DNA of 64,000 nt. Origin: RGIG3009 sp964470515. GTDB lineage: Bacteria > Bacillota > Clostridia > Oscillospirales > Acutalibacteraceae. A program made the translations under genes and the position numbers. Below the pieces are notes generated by a model. The model saw only the letters and a list, made by a program, of their open reading frames with translations. It was not told where the DNA came from and made no database searches. The stretch spans positions 12,874-76,873 of the forward strand of contig CAYYDD010000001.1 of the NCBI GenBank assembly GCA_964470515.1, read 5' to 3'. Below, piece by piece: positions 7,482-15,764 of the stretch (position 1 is the first letter of the stretch; every line of letters starts with the position of its first letter).

Positions 7482-8819
7482 ATGCCGCAGAATGCGCGTA
7501 TCGCGGTGGTGAAGGCACTGGCCGAGCTACATCGTCGGCAGGGATATTCGAATATTGTGCTGGATCAGCTACTACGCACGGCGGAGCTGTCCGAGGCTGA
7601 TAAAGCGCTGGCAGCCCGCTTGTTTTACGGTGTGCTCGAACGGCGATTGACGCTCGACTATATTTTGTCGGGTGCGTCGTCGGTACCGTTGCGCAAAATG
7701 CACCCGATGGTGCGTGAAACACTGCGGGTGGCGGTGTATCAGCTATTGTTTATGGACAAGGTACCCGCGGCGGCCGCAGTGAATGAAGCGGTGTCCGGCG
7801 TGAGGCAATTAAAGCAGGGACAGGCTTCCGGCTTTGTCAACGGTGTGCTGCGCGGTATCGTGCGGCGGCTGGACACGGTGTGGGACGATCTGCCCGACGG
7901 TGATGAGGGCTTGGCGATCCGTCATTCCTGCCCAACGGAGCTTATTGCGTTTTGGCGTGCGGCGTACGGTGACGCGATGGCCGGGCGGCTCACGGTCGCC
8001 GTGAACGAGACGCCGGATGCGTTTTTAAGGGTGAACACCCTGCGCACGAGCGATGAGAAATTTTCGGCGCGACTGACGGAATTGGGTGCCGAACACCGTA
8101 TTTGCGAGGAATTACCGCATTGTTTTCAGTTAAAAAACGGATATTTTTCAAATAAACTTGAAACTCACGAGAAAAACTGGTATTATTATCAGGATAAGGC
8201 CTCGCAATGGGCGTGTTTTGCCTTGGGCGCACAGCCGGGGGAGAGTATCGCCGACGTGTGCGCCGCCCCGGGCGGCAAGAGCTTTACGGTGGCGCAGATG
8301 ATGCAAAACACCGGCAGCGTGCTAGCGTGCGATATGTATCCCTCCAAGTGCGAGACCATCGAGCGCCGTGCCGAGGAGCTTGGTATCACCATCATCCGTA
8401 CCGCTCCGCGCGATGCGTCAGCTCCGTGCCCCGCACAGCTGCGCGGCAGCTTCGACCGCGTGTTGTGCGACGTGCCGTGCTCCGGTCTGGGCGTTATTCG
8501 CCGCAAGCCGGAGATCCGCTACAAAAAGCCGGTGGAGTTTGCCGAGCTACCCGAGTTGCAGTACCGTATTCTGGAGCGAAGCGCGGAGCTGGTAAAGCCC
8601 GGCGGGGTATTGCAGTATTCTACCTGCACGCTCAATCCGGCGGAGAATGAGGAGATTGCCACGCGTTTTTTGTGCGAGCATCCCGAGTTTTCGCCGCGGG
8701 TGCTGCCGCTGGATACGTGCTTTGCCGCGATAGGGCAGACCCCGTCGCATACCATTACGTTGTTTCCGCCCGTACACGGGACCGATGGGTTCTTTATTGC
8801 GGGATTTTGCAAAAAATGA
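7482..8819 (+). CDS. rsmB: 16S rRNA (cytosine-967-C5)-methyltransferase
   Basis: RsmB methylates C967 of 16S rRNA. An N-terminal NusB-like helical domain (about 1-140) is followed by a SAM-dependent methyltransferase domain with DVCAAPGGKS near 257, the PCSGLG catalytic cysteine near 332 and the second cysteine in STCTLNPAENE near 379. ATG 7482 is preferred over ATG 7467 because GGGGAGGG lies directly before it. A stretch at about 8128-8192 (QLKNGYFSNKLETHEKNW region) is strikingly AT-rich compared with the rest of the gene, but stays in frame before the usual YQDKASQ motif. Confidence 0.93.
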   Translation: MPQNARIAVVKALAELHRRQGYSNIVLDQLLRTAELSEADKALAARLFYGVLERRLTLDYILSGASSVPLRKMHPMVRETLRVAVYQLLFMDKVPAAAAVNEAVSGVRQLKQGQASGFVNGVLRGIVRRLDTVWDDLPDGDEGLAIRHSCPTELIAFWRAAYGDAMAGRLTVAVNETPDAFLRVNTLRTSDEKFSARLTELGAEHRICEELPHCFQLKNGYFSNKLETHEKNWYYYQDKASQWACFALGAQPGESIADVCAAPGGKSFTVAQMMQNTGSVLACDMYPSKCETIERRAEELGITIIRTAPRDASAPCPAQLRGSFDRVLCDVPCSGLGVIRRKPEIRYKKPVEFAELPELQYRILERSAELVKPGGVLQYSTCTLNPAENEEIATRFLCEHPEFSPRVLPLDTCFAAIGQTPSHTITLFPPVHGTDGFFIAGFCKK

Positions 8820-8831
8820 GGTGTCCGCACG

Positions 8832-9863
8832 ATGTCGGAGGATATCCGCTCGCTGACAGAAGAACAATTAAAAGAGCGTTTTGCGGCGCTTGGGTATCCC
8901 TCGTTTCGCTGTAAGCAGGTTATACAATGGCTGGATAACGGCTGTGCCTCGTTTGAGGAGATGACCAATCTGCCGCTCCGTATGCGGCAGCAGTTGGCTG
9001 AAGTATTTGCTATCCCCGGTGTGACCATCCTGCGGCGGCTGGAATCGAAGCTGGATGAGACCGTGAAGTACCTGTTCGGGCTGTCGGACGGGGAAACGGT
9101 GGAATCCGTGCTGATGAGCTATCATCACGGCTGGTCGCAATGCTTATCCACGCAGGTGGGCTGCCGTATGGGCTGTTCGTTCTGCGCGACGGGTATGGGC
9201 GGGTTATCCCGTAACCTGTCGTCGGCGGAGATGCTGTCCCAGATCGAAACGGCCCAGCGTGACCGCGGTATCCGCGTGTCGTCGGTGGTGCTGATGGGGA
9301 TGGGCGAGCCGCTGGATAATTACGAGCAGGTATTACACTTTTTGAAAACACTCGCCCGTCCGGGCGGTGTCCATATCGGGATGCGTCACGTATCCCTTTC
9401 CACCTGCGGTCTGGTAGACGGTATCTACCGACTGATGGAGGAAAAGCTACAGCTGACGCTGTCGGTGTCGTTGCACGCACCGAACGATGCGATCCGTTCA
9501 CGGCTGATGCCGATCAACCGCCGGTATCCGGTGGAGGAGCTGCTGAAAGCGTGTCGGGAGTATGTTCGGGCGACCGGTCGGCGTATATCGTTTGAATATG
9601 CGATGATCGACGGCGTAAACGACAGCGATGCCTGTGCCCTGGAGCTGGTCTCCCGCCTTAAAGGGATGCTGTGTCACATCAATCTGATCCCCGCCAACGA
9701 AGTGCGCGGCAAGGATCATCGGCGCAGCTCTCAGGCTCGCCTGAGACGGTTTCAACAGCTTTTGGAGCAACAGGGTCTGACCGTGACGGTCAGACGAACG
9801 CTTGGCGCGGATATCAGCGCCTCCTGCGGGCAGCTTCGCCGGCAGGAACGAGAGGAGGATTAG
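8832..9863 (+). CDS. rlmN: 23S rRNA/tRNA adenine-C2-methyltransferase
   Basis: RlmN is a radical-SAM enzyme that methylates A2503 of 23S rRNA and A37 of some tRNAs. The cluster-binding CRMGCSFCATG motif is near residue 110. The MGMGEPLDNY motif and the C-terminal substrate-binding cysteine region (LGADISASCGQL) are present. The length of 343 residues matches the family. It follows rsmB by 12 bases, with GAGGTG as ribosome binding site, and its end contains the Shine-Dalgarno sequence of prpC. Confidence 0.95.
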   Translation: MSEDIRSLTEEQLKERFAALGYPSFRCKQVIQWLDNGCASFEEMTNLPLRMRQQLAEVFAIPGVTILRRLESKLDETVKYLFGLSDGETVESVLMSYHHGWSQCLSTQVGCRMGCSFCATGMGGLSRNLSSAEMLSQIETAQRDRGIRVSSVVLMGMGEPLDNYEQVLHFLKTLARPGGVHIGMRHVSLSTCGLVDGIYRLMEEKLQLTLSVSLHAPNDAIRSRLMPINRRYPVEELLKACREYVRATGRRISFEYAMIDGVNDSDACALELVSRLKGMLCHINLIPANEVRGKDHRRSSQARLRRFQQLLEQQGLTVTVRRTLGADISASCGQLRRQEREED

Positions 9864-9869
9864 CCCCAT

Positions 9870-10601
9870 ATGCGAACATTAGGAGCGTCCCATCCGGGAC
9901 GGGTGCGTGCCAGTAATCAGGACGCCTATCTCTGCGGAAAGCTCACCGAAAACACCGCGTTTGCCGTGGTGTGTGACGGTATGGGCGGCGCGAACGGCGG
10001 TAACATCGCCAGTTCGATCGCGATGCGGAGCATTGCCGAACGATTGGTGGACGATTACCGCGAGAATGCCACACCCGAGGTGGTGCGCGAGCTGCTGGAA
10101 TCGGCTGTGCTGGAGGCAAACGGTGAGGTCTACCGCGCCGCCAGAGAGGAGCCCGAGCTGTACGGCATGGGCACCACCGCGGTAGCGGCCATTGCCACGC
10201 AGGAGGCGGTATACATCGCCTACGTGGGTGACAGCCGTGCCTACGTCATCACACCGCGCGAGATCGAGCAGGTCACGAAGGATCATTCGGTCGTGCAGGA
10301 TATGGTGGATAAGGGGCAGATCACGCCGGAAGAGGCCAAAACGCATCCGCAAAAGCATTTCCTCACCCGTGCGCTGGGTGTGGAGCCGGATCTGGAATGT
10401 GCGTTTACGCGTGTCGCGTTCCCCGAGAACGGAACGCTGCTCATCTGCACCGACGGTCTGTCGAATATGGTCGCGGCGGAGACGATCCAATCGCTGGTGC
10501 GCACGTTTGCGTTCCAGGATATTCCCATGAAGCTCATTACCACCGCTAATCTGGCGGGCGGAAGCGATAATATTACGGTTGTCGCGGTTACGAAAAACTA
10601 A
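9870..10601 (+). CDS. prpC: PP2C-type Ser/Thr phosphatase (PrpC/Stp)
   Basis: This Mn/Mg-dependent PPM phosphatase reverses PrkC phosphorylation. The metal-binding motifs VCDGMGGANGG, YVGDSRAY, LICTDGLSNM and GGSDNITVV appear in family order over 243 residues. The protein is soluble, with no membrane segment. GAGGAGG, located in the rlmN 3' end, directs the start. It lies 17 bases before its cognate kinase. Confidence 0.95.
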   Translation: MRTLGASHPGRVRASNQDAYLCGKLTENTAFAVVCDGMGGANGGNIASSIAMRSIAERLVDDYRENATPEVVRELLESAVLEANGEVYRAAREEPELYGMGTTAVAAIATQEAVYIAYVGDSRAYVITPREIEQVTKDHSVVQDMVDKGQITPEEAKTHPQKHFLTRALGVEPDLECAFTRVAFPENGTLLICTDGLSNMVAAETIQSLVRTFAFQDIPMKLITTANLAGGSDNITVVAVTKN

Positions 10602-10618
10602 GGACGCAGGAGGTTACT

Positions 10619-12700
10619 ATGGATAAGTATATGGGAAAACGTCTGGACGGACGTTATGAGATCCAGGAGATCATCGGTGTCGGCGGTATGGCCTACGTTT
10701 ATAAGGCTCACGATAACATCGACGACCGCACGGTCGCTGTGAAGATCCTGAAGGAGGAGTATCTGGCGAACGACGAGTTTACCCGCCGTTTCAAGAACGA
10801 ATCAAAGGCCATTGCGATTCTGTCGCATCCCAACATCGTCAAGGTGTACGATGTCAGCTTCGGCGATCGGATGCAGTACATCGTGATGGAGTACATCGAC
10901 GGTATCACGCTGAAGGAGTATATCGATCAGCAGAAGGAGTTCAAGTGGAAGGAAGCCGTGCACTTTACGGTGCAGATCCTGCGCGCGCTGCAGCACGCAC
11001 ACGATAAGGGCATCGTCCACCGCGATATCAAACCGCAGAACATTATGTTGCTGCCCGACGGCACGATCAAGGTGACGGATTTTGGTATTGCCCGCTTCTC
11101 GCGTCAGGATATCCGCACCACCCGTTCGACCGACAAGGCTATCGGCTCGGTGCATTACATCAGCCCCGAGCAGGCGCGCGGCGAGATTACCGACGAAAAG
11201 GCGGATATCTATTCCGTGGGTGTGATGCTGTACGAGATGCTGGCCGGTAAGCTGCCGTTTGAGGCAGACAGTGCGGTCTCGGTGGCCATTATGCAGCTAC
11301 AGGCGGAGGCGAAGCCGCCCCGCGAGATCAACCCCGCCATCCCGGAGGGGTTGGAGGATATCACCGTCAAGGCGATGCAGAAGGATCCCTCCAAGCGCTA
11401 TCAGTCGGCGGCGGAGATGCTCAACGATATCGACGAATTTAAGAAAAACCCCAGCATCCACTTTGAATACAAGTATTTTGTGGACGAGAGCCCCACGCGG
11501 TATATGGAGACCATTTCCCGCGTGAAGGGGAAGGAGAGCGAAAAGCCCATTCCCGAAGCGGCCGACGATGAGGATAAGGAAAAGAAGCCGTTCCCCATCA
11601 TTCCCGTGCTGTGCGCGGTGGCGGCGGCGTTTTTGGTGGTTGCGATGATCTTTGTGGGTATCGTGCTGTCGGATAAGCTCGGCGGTGAGGGAGGCAACAG
11701 CTCGCAAATCACGGTGCCGGACTTCGTGGGTATGCATATCGACGAGATCTCCAACAATCCCGAATATATGGCCAACTTTATCTTCGATACCAAGAATCAG
11801 AAGGAGCAGTTCAGTGAGGAGGCCGTCGGCACGGTGCTGGATCAGTCGCTGAAAGCTGGTTTGTCGGTCAAGAAGGGTACCAAGACCATCGTGTTGACCA
11901 TCAGTAAGGGTCCGAATATGGTGCGTATCCCCGATGTGGTGGGTCAACACCGCGACAACGTTGAGGCTGCCCTGCGCAACGCCGGTTTTGTGGTAAAGTA
12001 CACGCTGGATGTCAGCGATACGGTGCAGGAAAACTTCGTTATTTCGCTGTCTCCCGCTGAGTATCCGACCGAACTGGTTTACGGCTCGGAGATCACGATG
12101 GTGGTTAGCTCCGGCGCGAAGCCGGCCGATCCCGTGCCGGTGCCGGATGTGGTGAATCTTTCTAAAACGCAGGCGATCTCGCAGCTCCAGGCCGCCGGCT
12201 TTGTGGTGAACGACGCAGATATCACCTACGTGAACACCGCGGATGCCCCCGCAGATACGGTGCTGAAGCAGAGTATTGCGGCGAACACGCCCGCCGATCC
12301 CGGTACGGCTATCAAGCTCGAGGTCAGCACCGGCTACGTGGATGTGAAAATGCAGATCCCGCTGCCGGACAGCGGTGTGCCGTCTGATGTGCAGGTGTAT
12401 GTGGACGGTCAGCTCCGCGAGGCCCTTACGAACGTACTGCCCAACGTTAAGCGCGTTATCGCGCTGACGCTGTCTGAGCCGTCGGAGAGCTATCTGGTGA
12501 CGGTGAAAATCGCAAAAACGGGTACGAACTCCGCAGAATTTTTGAATTACGCGCAGTACAACGTCAACGGTAAGACGGGTATCGTGCGAGAGCAGTACCG
12601 TTACGCCGACGTGCTTGCACGGTACGAAACGACGGTGGCTCCCACCACCACGACCACGGCACCGACGGTGGTGGACGCGGGCGCGGACACGCAGGAATAA
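10619..12700 (+). CDS. prkC: PASTA-domain Ser/Thr protein kinase (PrkC)
   Basis: A eukaryotic-like kinase domain (about 12-270) has GVGGMAYVYKA, the AVKIL lysine, HRDIKPQNI and DFGIAR. An acidic linker, one membrane segment (about 326-350) and three PASTA repeats (beginning ITVPDFVG, VRIPDVVG and VPVPDVVN) outside the cell follow. PASTA domains bind muropeptides or lipid II. In Bacillus PrkC triggers spore germination in response to muropeptides and controls cell-wall metabolism. About 115 residues after the last PASTA repeat form an unassigned beta-rich tail that ends in a Thr-rich stretch. AGGAGG precedes the ATG. Confidence 0.95.
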   Translation: MDKYMGKRLDGRYEIQEIIGVGGMAYVYKAHDNIDDRTVAVKILKEEYLANDEFTRRFKNESKAIAILSHPNIVKVYDVSFGDRMQYIVMEYIDGITLKEYIDQQKEFKWKEAVHFTVQILRALQHAHDKGIVHRDIKPQNIMLLPDGTIKVTDFGIARFSRQDIRTTRSTDKAIGSVHYISPEQARGEITDEKADIYSVGVMLYEMLAGKLPFEADSAVSVAIMQLQAEAKPPREINPAIPEGLEDITVKAMQKDPSKRYQSAAEMLNDIDEFKKNPSIHFEYKYFVDESPTRYMETISRVKGKESEKPIPEAADDEDKEKKPFPIIPVLCAVAAAFLVVAMIFVGIVLSDKLGGEGGNSSQITVPDFVGMHIDEISNNPEYMANFIFDTKNQKEQFSEEAVGTVLDQSLKAGLSVKKGTKTIVLTISKGPNMVRIPDVVGQHRDNVEAALRNAGFVVKYTLDVSDTVQENFVISLSPAEYPTELVYGSEITMVVSSGAKPADPVPVPDVVNLSKTQAISQLQAAGFVVNDADITYVNTADAPADTVLKQSIAANTPADPGTAIKLEVSTGYVDVKMQIPLPDSGVPSDVQVYVDGQLREALTNVLPNVKRVIALTLSEPSESYLVTVKIAKTGTNSAEFLNYAQYNVNGKTGIVREQYRYADVLARYETTVAPTTTTTAPTVVDAGADTQE

Positions 12701-12703
12701 GCA

Positions 12704-13606
12704 ATGGCAGTCAGTAAAGACGGATTGATCTTACAAGGCATCGGCGGTTTCTATTACGTAGAGACCGCCGATGCGGTCTATGAATGTAGGGCTCGCGGTG
12801 CGTTCCGCCGTGAAGGCATCACTCCCGTGGCGGGTGACCGTGTGGAGATCACCGTAAACGAGGACGGCACTACCGGAACGTTGCAACGAGTGCTGCCGCG
12901 CCGCAATGTGCTGGTGCGCCCACCGGTGGCGAATCTCGATCAGCTGGCGGTGGTGGCGTCCATCACCGAGCCGACCCCGCATCCGCTACTCCTGGACAAG
13001 CTGATCGCGATCGCAGAGGAGAACGGCATTGAACCGATTCTGGTCATCACCAAGGCGGATCTGCAGGATACCTCCGCGCTGGAGGGGACGTACCGTCGAG
13101 TCGGGATCTCGGTGTTTACGGTGACGGTGACGCAGCCGGAAACGGCCGAGCCGCTGTGTGAGCAGCTTGCGGGGCGTATCACGGCGTTTGCCGGTAATTC
13201 CGGGGTGGGAAAATCCAGTCTATTGAACGTCATCGAGCCGATGTGGCAGCGCGAGACGGGTGAGATCAGCCAAAAGCTTGGTCGCGGTCGGCATACCACG
13301 CGCTCTGCGGTGCTGTTCCCGCTGCCGAACGGCGGGTATCTCGCGGATACGGCGGGTTTTTCGGCGTTGGATATGGAGCGCATCCATCCCATCGACAAGG
13401 AGCACTTAGAGGATTGCTTCCGCGAGTTCCGACCACTGTTCGGGCAGTGCCGCTTTACCGGTTGTGCACACGTGTACGAGCCGGATTGCGCGGTGAAGGC
13501 CGCAGTGAAGGCGGGGGACATTCCGCTGACGCGGTATGAAAGCTACTGCGCGATGTACGCGCAGGCGGAGCAGCGTAAAAGCTGGGAAACCAAATACAAA
13601 GGATGA
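12704..13606 (+). CDS. rsgA: Ribosome small-subunit maturation GTPase RsgA
   Basis: RsgA is a circularly permuted GTPase that checks late 30S assembly. An N-terminal OB fold (1-70) precedes the GTPase domain, with motifs in permuted order: G4 as ITKADL, G1 as GNSGVGKSS near residue 165, and G3 as DTAGFSAL. The C-terminal zinc knuckle CRFTGCAHVYEPDC follows. The G4 motif begins with Thr where Asn is usual. It starts four bases after prkC and is followed by a terminator. The partners rpe and thiN that follow it in Bacillus are absent here. Confidence 0.94.
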   Translation: MAVSKDGLILQGIGGFYYVETADAVYECRARGAFRREGITPVAGDRVEITVNEDGTTGTLQRVLPRRNVLVRPPVANLDQLAVVASITEPTPHPLLLDKLIAIAEENGIEPILVITKADLQDTSALEGTYRRVGISVFTVTVTQPETAEPLCEQLAGRITAFAGNSGVGKSSLLNVIEPMWQRETGEISQKLGRGRHTTRSAVLFPLPNGGYLADTAGFSALDMERIHPIDKEHLEDCFREFRPLFGQCRFTGCAHVYEPDCAVKAAVKAGDIPLTRYESYCAMYAQAEQRKSWETKYKG

Positions 13607-13634
13607 AAACAGCAGAGCCATCTGCTGTTTTTTG
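13607..13634 (+). terminator. Rho-independent terminator after rsgA
   Basis: A 10-bp perfect stem AAACAGCAGA / TCTGCTGTTT with a 4-nt loop runs into TTTTTG directly after the rsgA stop. Confidence 0.88.
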
Positions 13635-13704
13635 TTTCACCTTTTGTCGGCTGGTGAATATGCTGATAATACAGACGCGGTAAGCGGCAGAGAGGATGAG
13701 GCGT

Positions 13705-13854
13705 ATGAGACGGAAAAAAGGTTGCTGCAAGGGTGGGTATTACGCGGCGTTCGGCGCGGGACTGCTGGTGGCACTGTTGTTTCCGACGCGGTTTATCCTG
13801 ATACTGGCGGCGGCCGCGCTGGTACTTACCGGCATCTCGTTGCTGCGATGCTGA
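13705..13854 (+). CDS. Small membrane protein of unknown function, 49 aa
   Basis: The ORF encodes a basic, cysteine-containing N-terminus (MRRKKGCCKGGYYAAF) followed by a long hydrophobic stretch that can form one long or two short membrane helices, ending ...ISLLRC. A purine-rich AGAGGATGAGG stands upstream. It lies between the rsgA terminator and spoVM, 25 bases before the latter, and probably shares its transcript. I do not recognise a family. Its position next to a membrane-curvature-sensing sporulation peptide suggests, as inference only, a sporulation role. Confidence 0.6.
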   Translation: MRRKKGCCKGGYYAAFGAGLLVALLFPTRFILILAAAALVLTGISLLRC

Positions 13855-13879
13855 AAACATACTTGAGGAGGCGCTTGTT

Positions 13880-13969
13880 ATGCAGATTGTTGTGGTAAAA
13901 AGCCCGAAATTCGTTGGTGGCATCCTGCGGCGTTTATTCCGAATCCGAAAGAATGAAGAAGCCCTATGA
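13880..13969 (+). CDS. spoVM: Stage V sporulation protein M
   Basis: This 29-residue peptide contains VKSPKFVGGILRRLF, matching the amphipathic helix of B. subtilis SpoVM (KLPKFLGGIVR), including the proline essential for recognising the curved forespore membrane. SpoVM inserts into the outer forespore membrane and anchors SpoIVA, the basement layer of the spore coat. GAGGAGG is present upstream (13865-13871). In Bacillus spoVM also lies just after the prpC-prkC-rsgA block, so synteny supports the call. The gene is short enough to be missed by standard gene finding. Confidence 0.9.
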   Translation: MQIVVVKSPKFVGGILRRLFRIRKNEEAL

Positions 13970-14031
13970 TTTTTGCTTCAGGCACTTTACAACATGAGAT
14001 CGACCAGACAATCCCCGGCCATTTGCTCCGC

Positions 14032-14064
14032 AAAGCCCCCTTTAGACAAGGGGGCTTTTATTTT
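14032..14064 (+). terminator. Rho-independent terminator after spoVM
   Basis: A 9-bp stem AAAGCCCCC / GGGGGCTTT with a 9-nt loop is followed by TATTTTT, 62 bases after the spoVM stop. Confidence 0.88.
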
Positions 14065-14065
14065 T

Positions 14066-14095
14066 GTCATAACCGAGAGGTGGGGGACATATATC
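14066..14095 (+). promoter_or_regulatory. Possible sigma-E-like promoter for the SipL-like gene
   Basis: GTCATAAC and CATATATC separated by 14 bases resemble the mother-cell sigma-E pattern (ATA-containing -35, CATAnAnT-like -10). The match is imperfect. It is supported mainly because sipL is mother-cell expressed in C. difficile and no sigma-A promoter is evident here. Confidence 0.3.
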
Positions 14096-14130
14096 TGTCA
14101 TAGATAAAGCCGTAAAAAGGAGAGAGTGGA

Positions 14131-15660
14131 ATGGAACTTCAAGCAATCAGCGGACGAATCGGGACGATCGAGACCGTGTTTGACGATCTGGATGAGCGAC
14201 CGGTCGACTGTGATTTTCTACTGCCGGACTATATGCCGGACATCACGGCAATCCTCAAATGCCGTATGAAGCCGGTGGTGCAGTCCCATCAGATCAGCGG
14301 TGACCGTGTGATGGTCGACGGGACGGTATATCTGGAGCTGATGTATCTGGACGAGGAACGGCGTTGTGTGCGTAGCTATGAGCATTCCCAGCCGTTTACC
14401 TCGGCATTTACCGTGAGGGATCTGAAAAGCAGTGACACGGTACGCTTGTCGGCACGGGTGAACTACGTCAATTGTCGGGCGACCGGCCCGCGCCGCGTGG
14501 ACGTGCACGGTGCGTTCAGTGTGCGGCTGATCGTTACGACCGAGGGGAGTGCCGAGGTTGTGACCGAGGCGGAGGGTAAGGGATTATATACCCGCTCGTG
14601 TACGGTATCCGGCTCGGTGCCGATGGGCAGTGCGGAGAAGACGGTGTCTATCAATGAGGTGCTGGAGCTGGGGGACGTATCGGTCAAGACGCTGGTGCGC
14701 AGTGATGCCGCAGCTGTGATTACCGAATGTCGCCAGATGCCCGGCAAGGCCGTCGTCAAGGGTGACGTGCTGCTGGAGGCGGTGTGTGTGACCGACGAGC
14801 AGAGTGGGGCGCTGTGCCGCCACGCCGATCGTATCCCGTTCAGTCAGATCCTCGACGTGGAGGGGTTGACGGAGGAGCTGGTCTGTGATTGCCGCGCACA
14901 GGTGACGCAGTGTGATATGCGCCCGGTGCAGGATCCGGCGGGGGAAAACCGCTTGCTGTCGGTAGCGGTGAAGCTGACAGTATCGCTGTGCTGTTACGGA
15001 ACACGGTTTTGCAATATCGTGACCGATGCCTATCACACGGCATTCCCGCTGAGGACCGAGACCTGCCGTGTAGAGCCGTGCCGTGTGGCATTTGTGCGTT
15101 CGGATACGGCTACGATCACGCTGTCGCAGGAGCTGCCAGACGGGAATATTGCAGAGATTGTGGATCTGTGGTGTGAGCCGATGCCCGCAGAGTGCCGCGG
15201 CGAGAACGGGCAGACCGTGATGACGGGACAGATGTCGGTGGGGATGGTAACGCGGGACACCGATGGTGTGCTGGCGTATTACGAGCGGACTGTTGACTAC
15301 GAAACGGCGTTGCCGGATGAATGTGAGCGCGTGAGCGCGGAGATCGTGCCACTGGAAACGGTGTACACGCAAAACGGTACGCGGCTGGAGATCCGTATGC
15401 AGGCGGCAGTGCACCGCGTGGGTACACAGCCGGAGAGTCATACCGCGATCACGCGGATGACCGTGGATGAGTCGTCGCCGTACGCCGAGGACGGTGTGCT
15501 GGCGGGCTGTTGTCTGAAGGTGTGCTTTGCAGCGGCCGGGGAATCGGTATGGGAACTGGCGCGGCGCGAGCATACCTCGCCTGATGCGCTGAAGGCGGAA
15601 AACGGATTGACTGCCGAGGTGCTGGAAAACGATACGATGCTGCTAATCCCGATGAGATGA
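14131..15660 (+). CDS. sipL: SipL-like spore morphogenesis protein (SPOCS/DUF3794 + LysM)
   Basis: The 509-residue protein has an N-terminal SPOCS (DUF3794) domain (about 20-130, with LLPDYMPDITAILKCRMKP). Further repeats of the same fold follow through about residue 440, and a C-terminal LysM domain (about 464-508) ends ...LLIPMR. Length and architecture match C. difficile SipL (about 517 aa), which binds SpoIVA and is needed for coat assembly, the clostridial counterpart of SpoVID. AAAAAGGAGAGAG precedes the ATG. It follows spoVM, whose product also anchors SpoIVA. No signal peptide is seen, as expected for a mother-cell cytosolic coat protein. Other clostridial SPOCS-LysM paralogs exist, so strict orthology is not proven. 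Confidence 0.83.
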   Translation: MELQAISGRIGTIETVFDDLDERPVDCDFLLPDYMPDITAILKCRMKPVVQSHQISGDRVMVDGTVYLELMYLDEERRCVRSYEHSQPFTSAFTVRDLKSSDTVRLSARVNYVNCRATGPRRVDVHGAFSVRLIVTTEGSAEVVTEAEGKGLYTRSCTVSGSVPMGSAEKTVSINEVLELGDVSVKTLVRSDAAAVITECRQMPGKAVVKGDVLLEAVCVTDEQSGALCRHADRIPFSQILDVEGLTEELVCDCRAQVTQCDMRPVQDPAGENRLLSVAVKLTVSLCCYGTRFCNIVTDAYHTAFPLRTETCRVEPCRVAFVRSDTATITLSQELPDGNIAEIVDLWCEPMPAECRGENGQTVMTGQMSVGMVTRDTDGVLAYYERTVDYETALPDECERVSAEIVPLETVYTQNGTRLEIRMQAAVHRVGTQPESHTAITRMTVDESSPYAEDGVLAGCCLKVCFAAAGESVWELARREHTSPDALKAENGLTAEVLENDTMLLIPMR

Positions 15661-15665
15661 TCGGT

Positions 15666-15701
15666 AACCCTTGTTCCTCGGAACAGGGGTTGCTTTTTTA
15701 T
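15666..15701 (+). terminator. Rho-independent terminator after the SipL-like gene
   Basis: An 11-bp stem (AACCCTTGTTC / GAACAGGGGTT, one G-T pair) is followed by GCTTTTTTATT. Confidence 0.88.
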
Positions 15702-15707
15702 TGGGGG

Positions 15708-15735
15708 TTGTACCGCTGTAAAAATGTGGTATAAT
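15708..15735 (+). promoter_or_regulatory. Sigma-A promoter for the M3 peptidase gene
   Basis: TTGTAC and TATAAT are separated by 16 bases, about 30 bases before the ATG at 15765. Confidence 0.7.
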
Positions 15736-15764
15736 AGTTCTGTAATGATTAGGGGGCATCGTTT

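Noticed and set aside
14584..15573. 329-codon frame antisense to the SipL-like gene
   Set aside because: Arg/His-rich shadow composition; the plus strand carries SPOCS and LysM domains.
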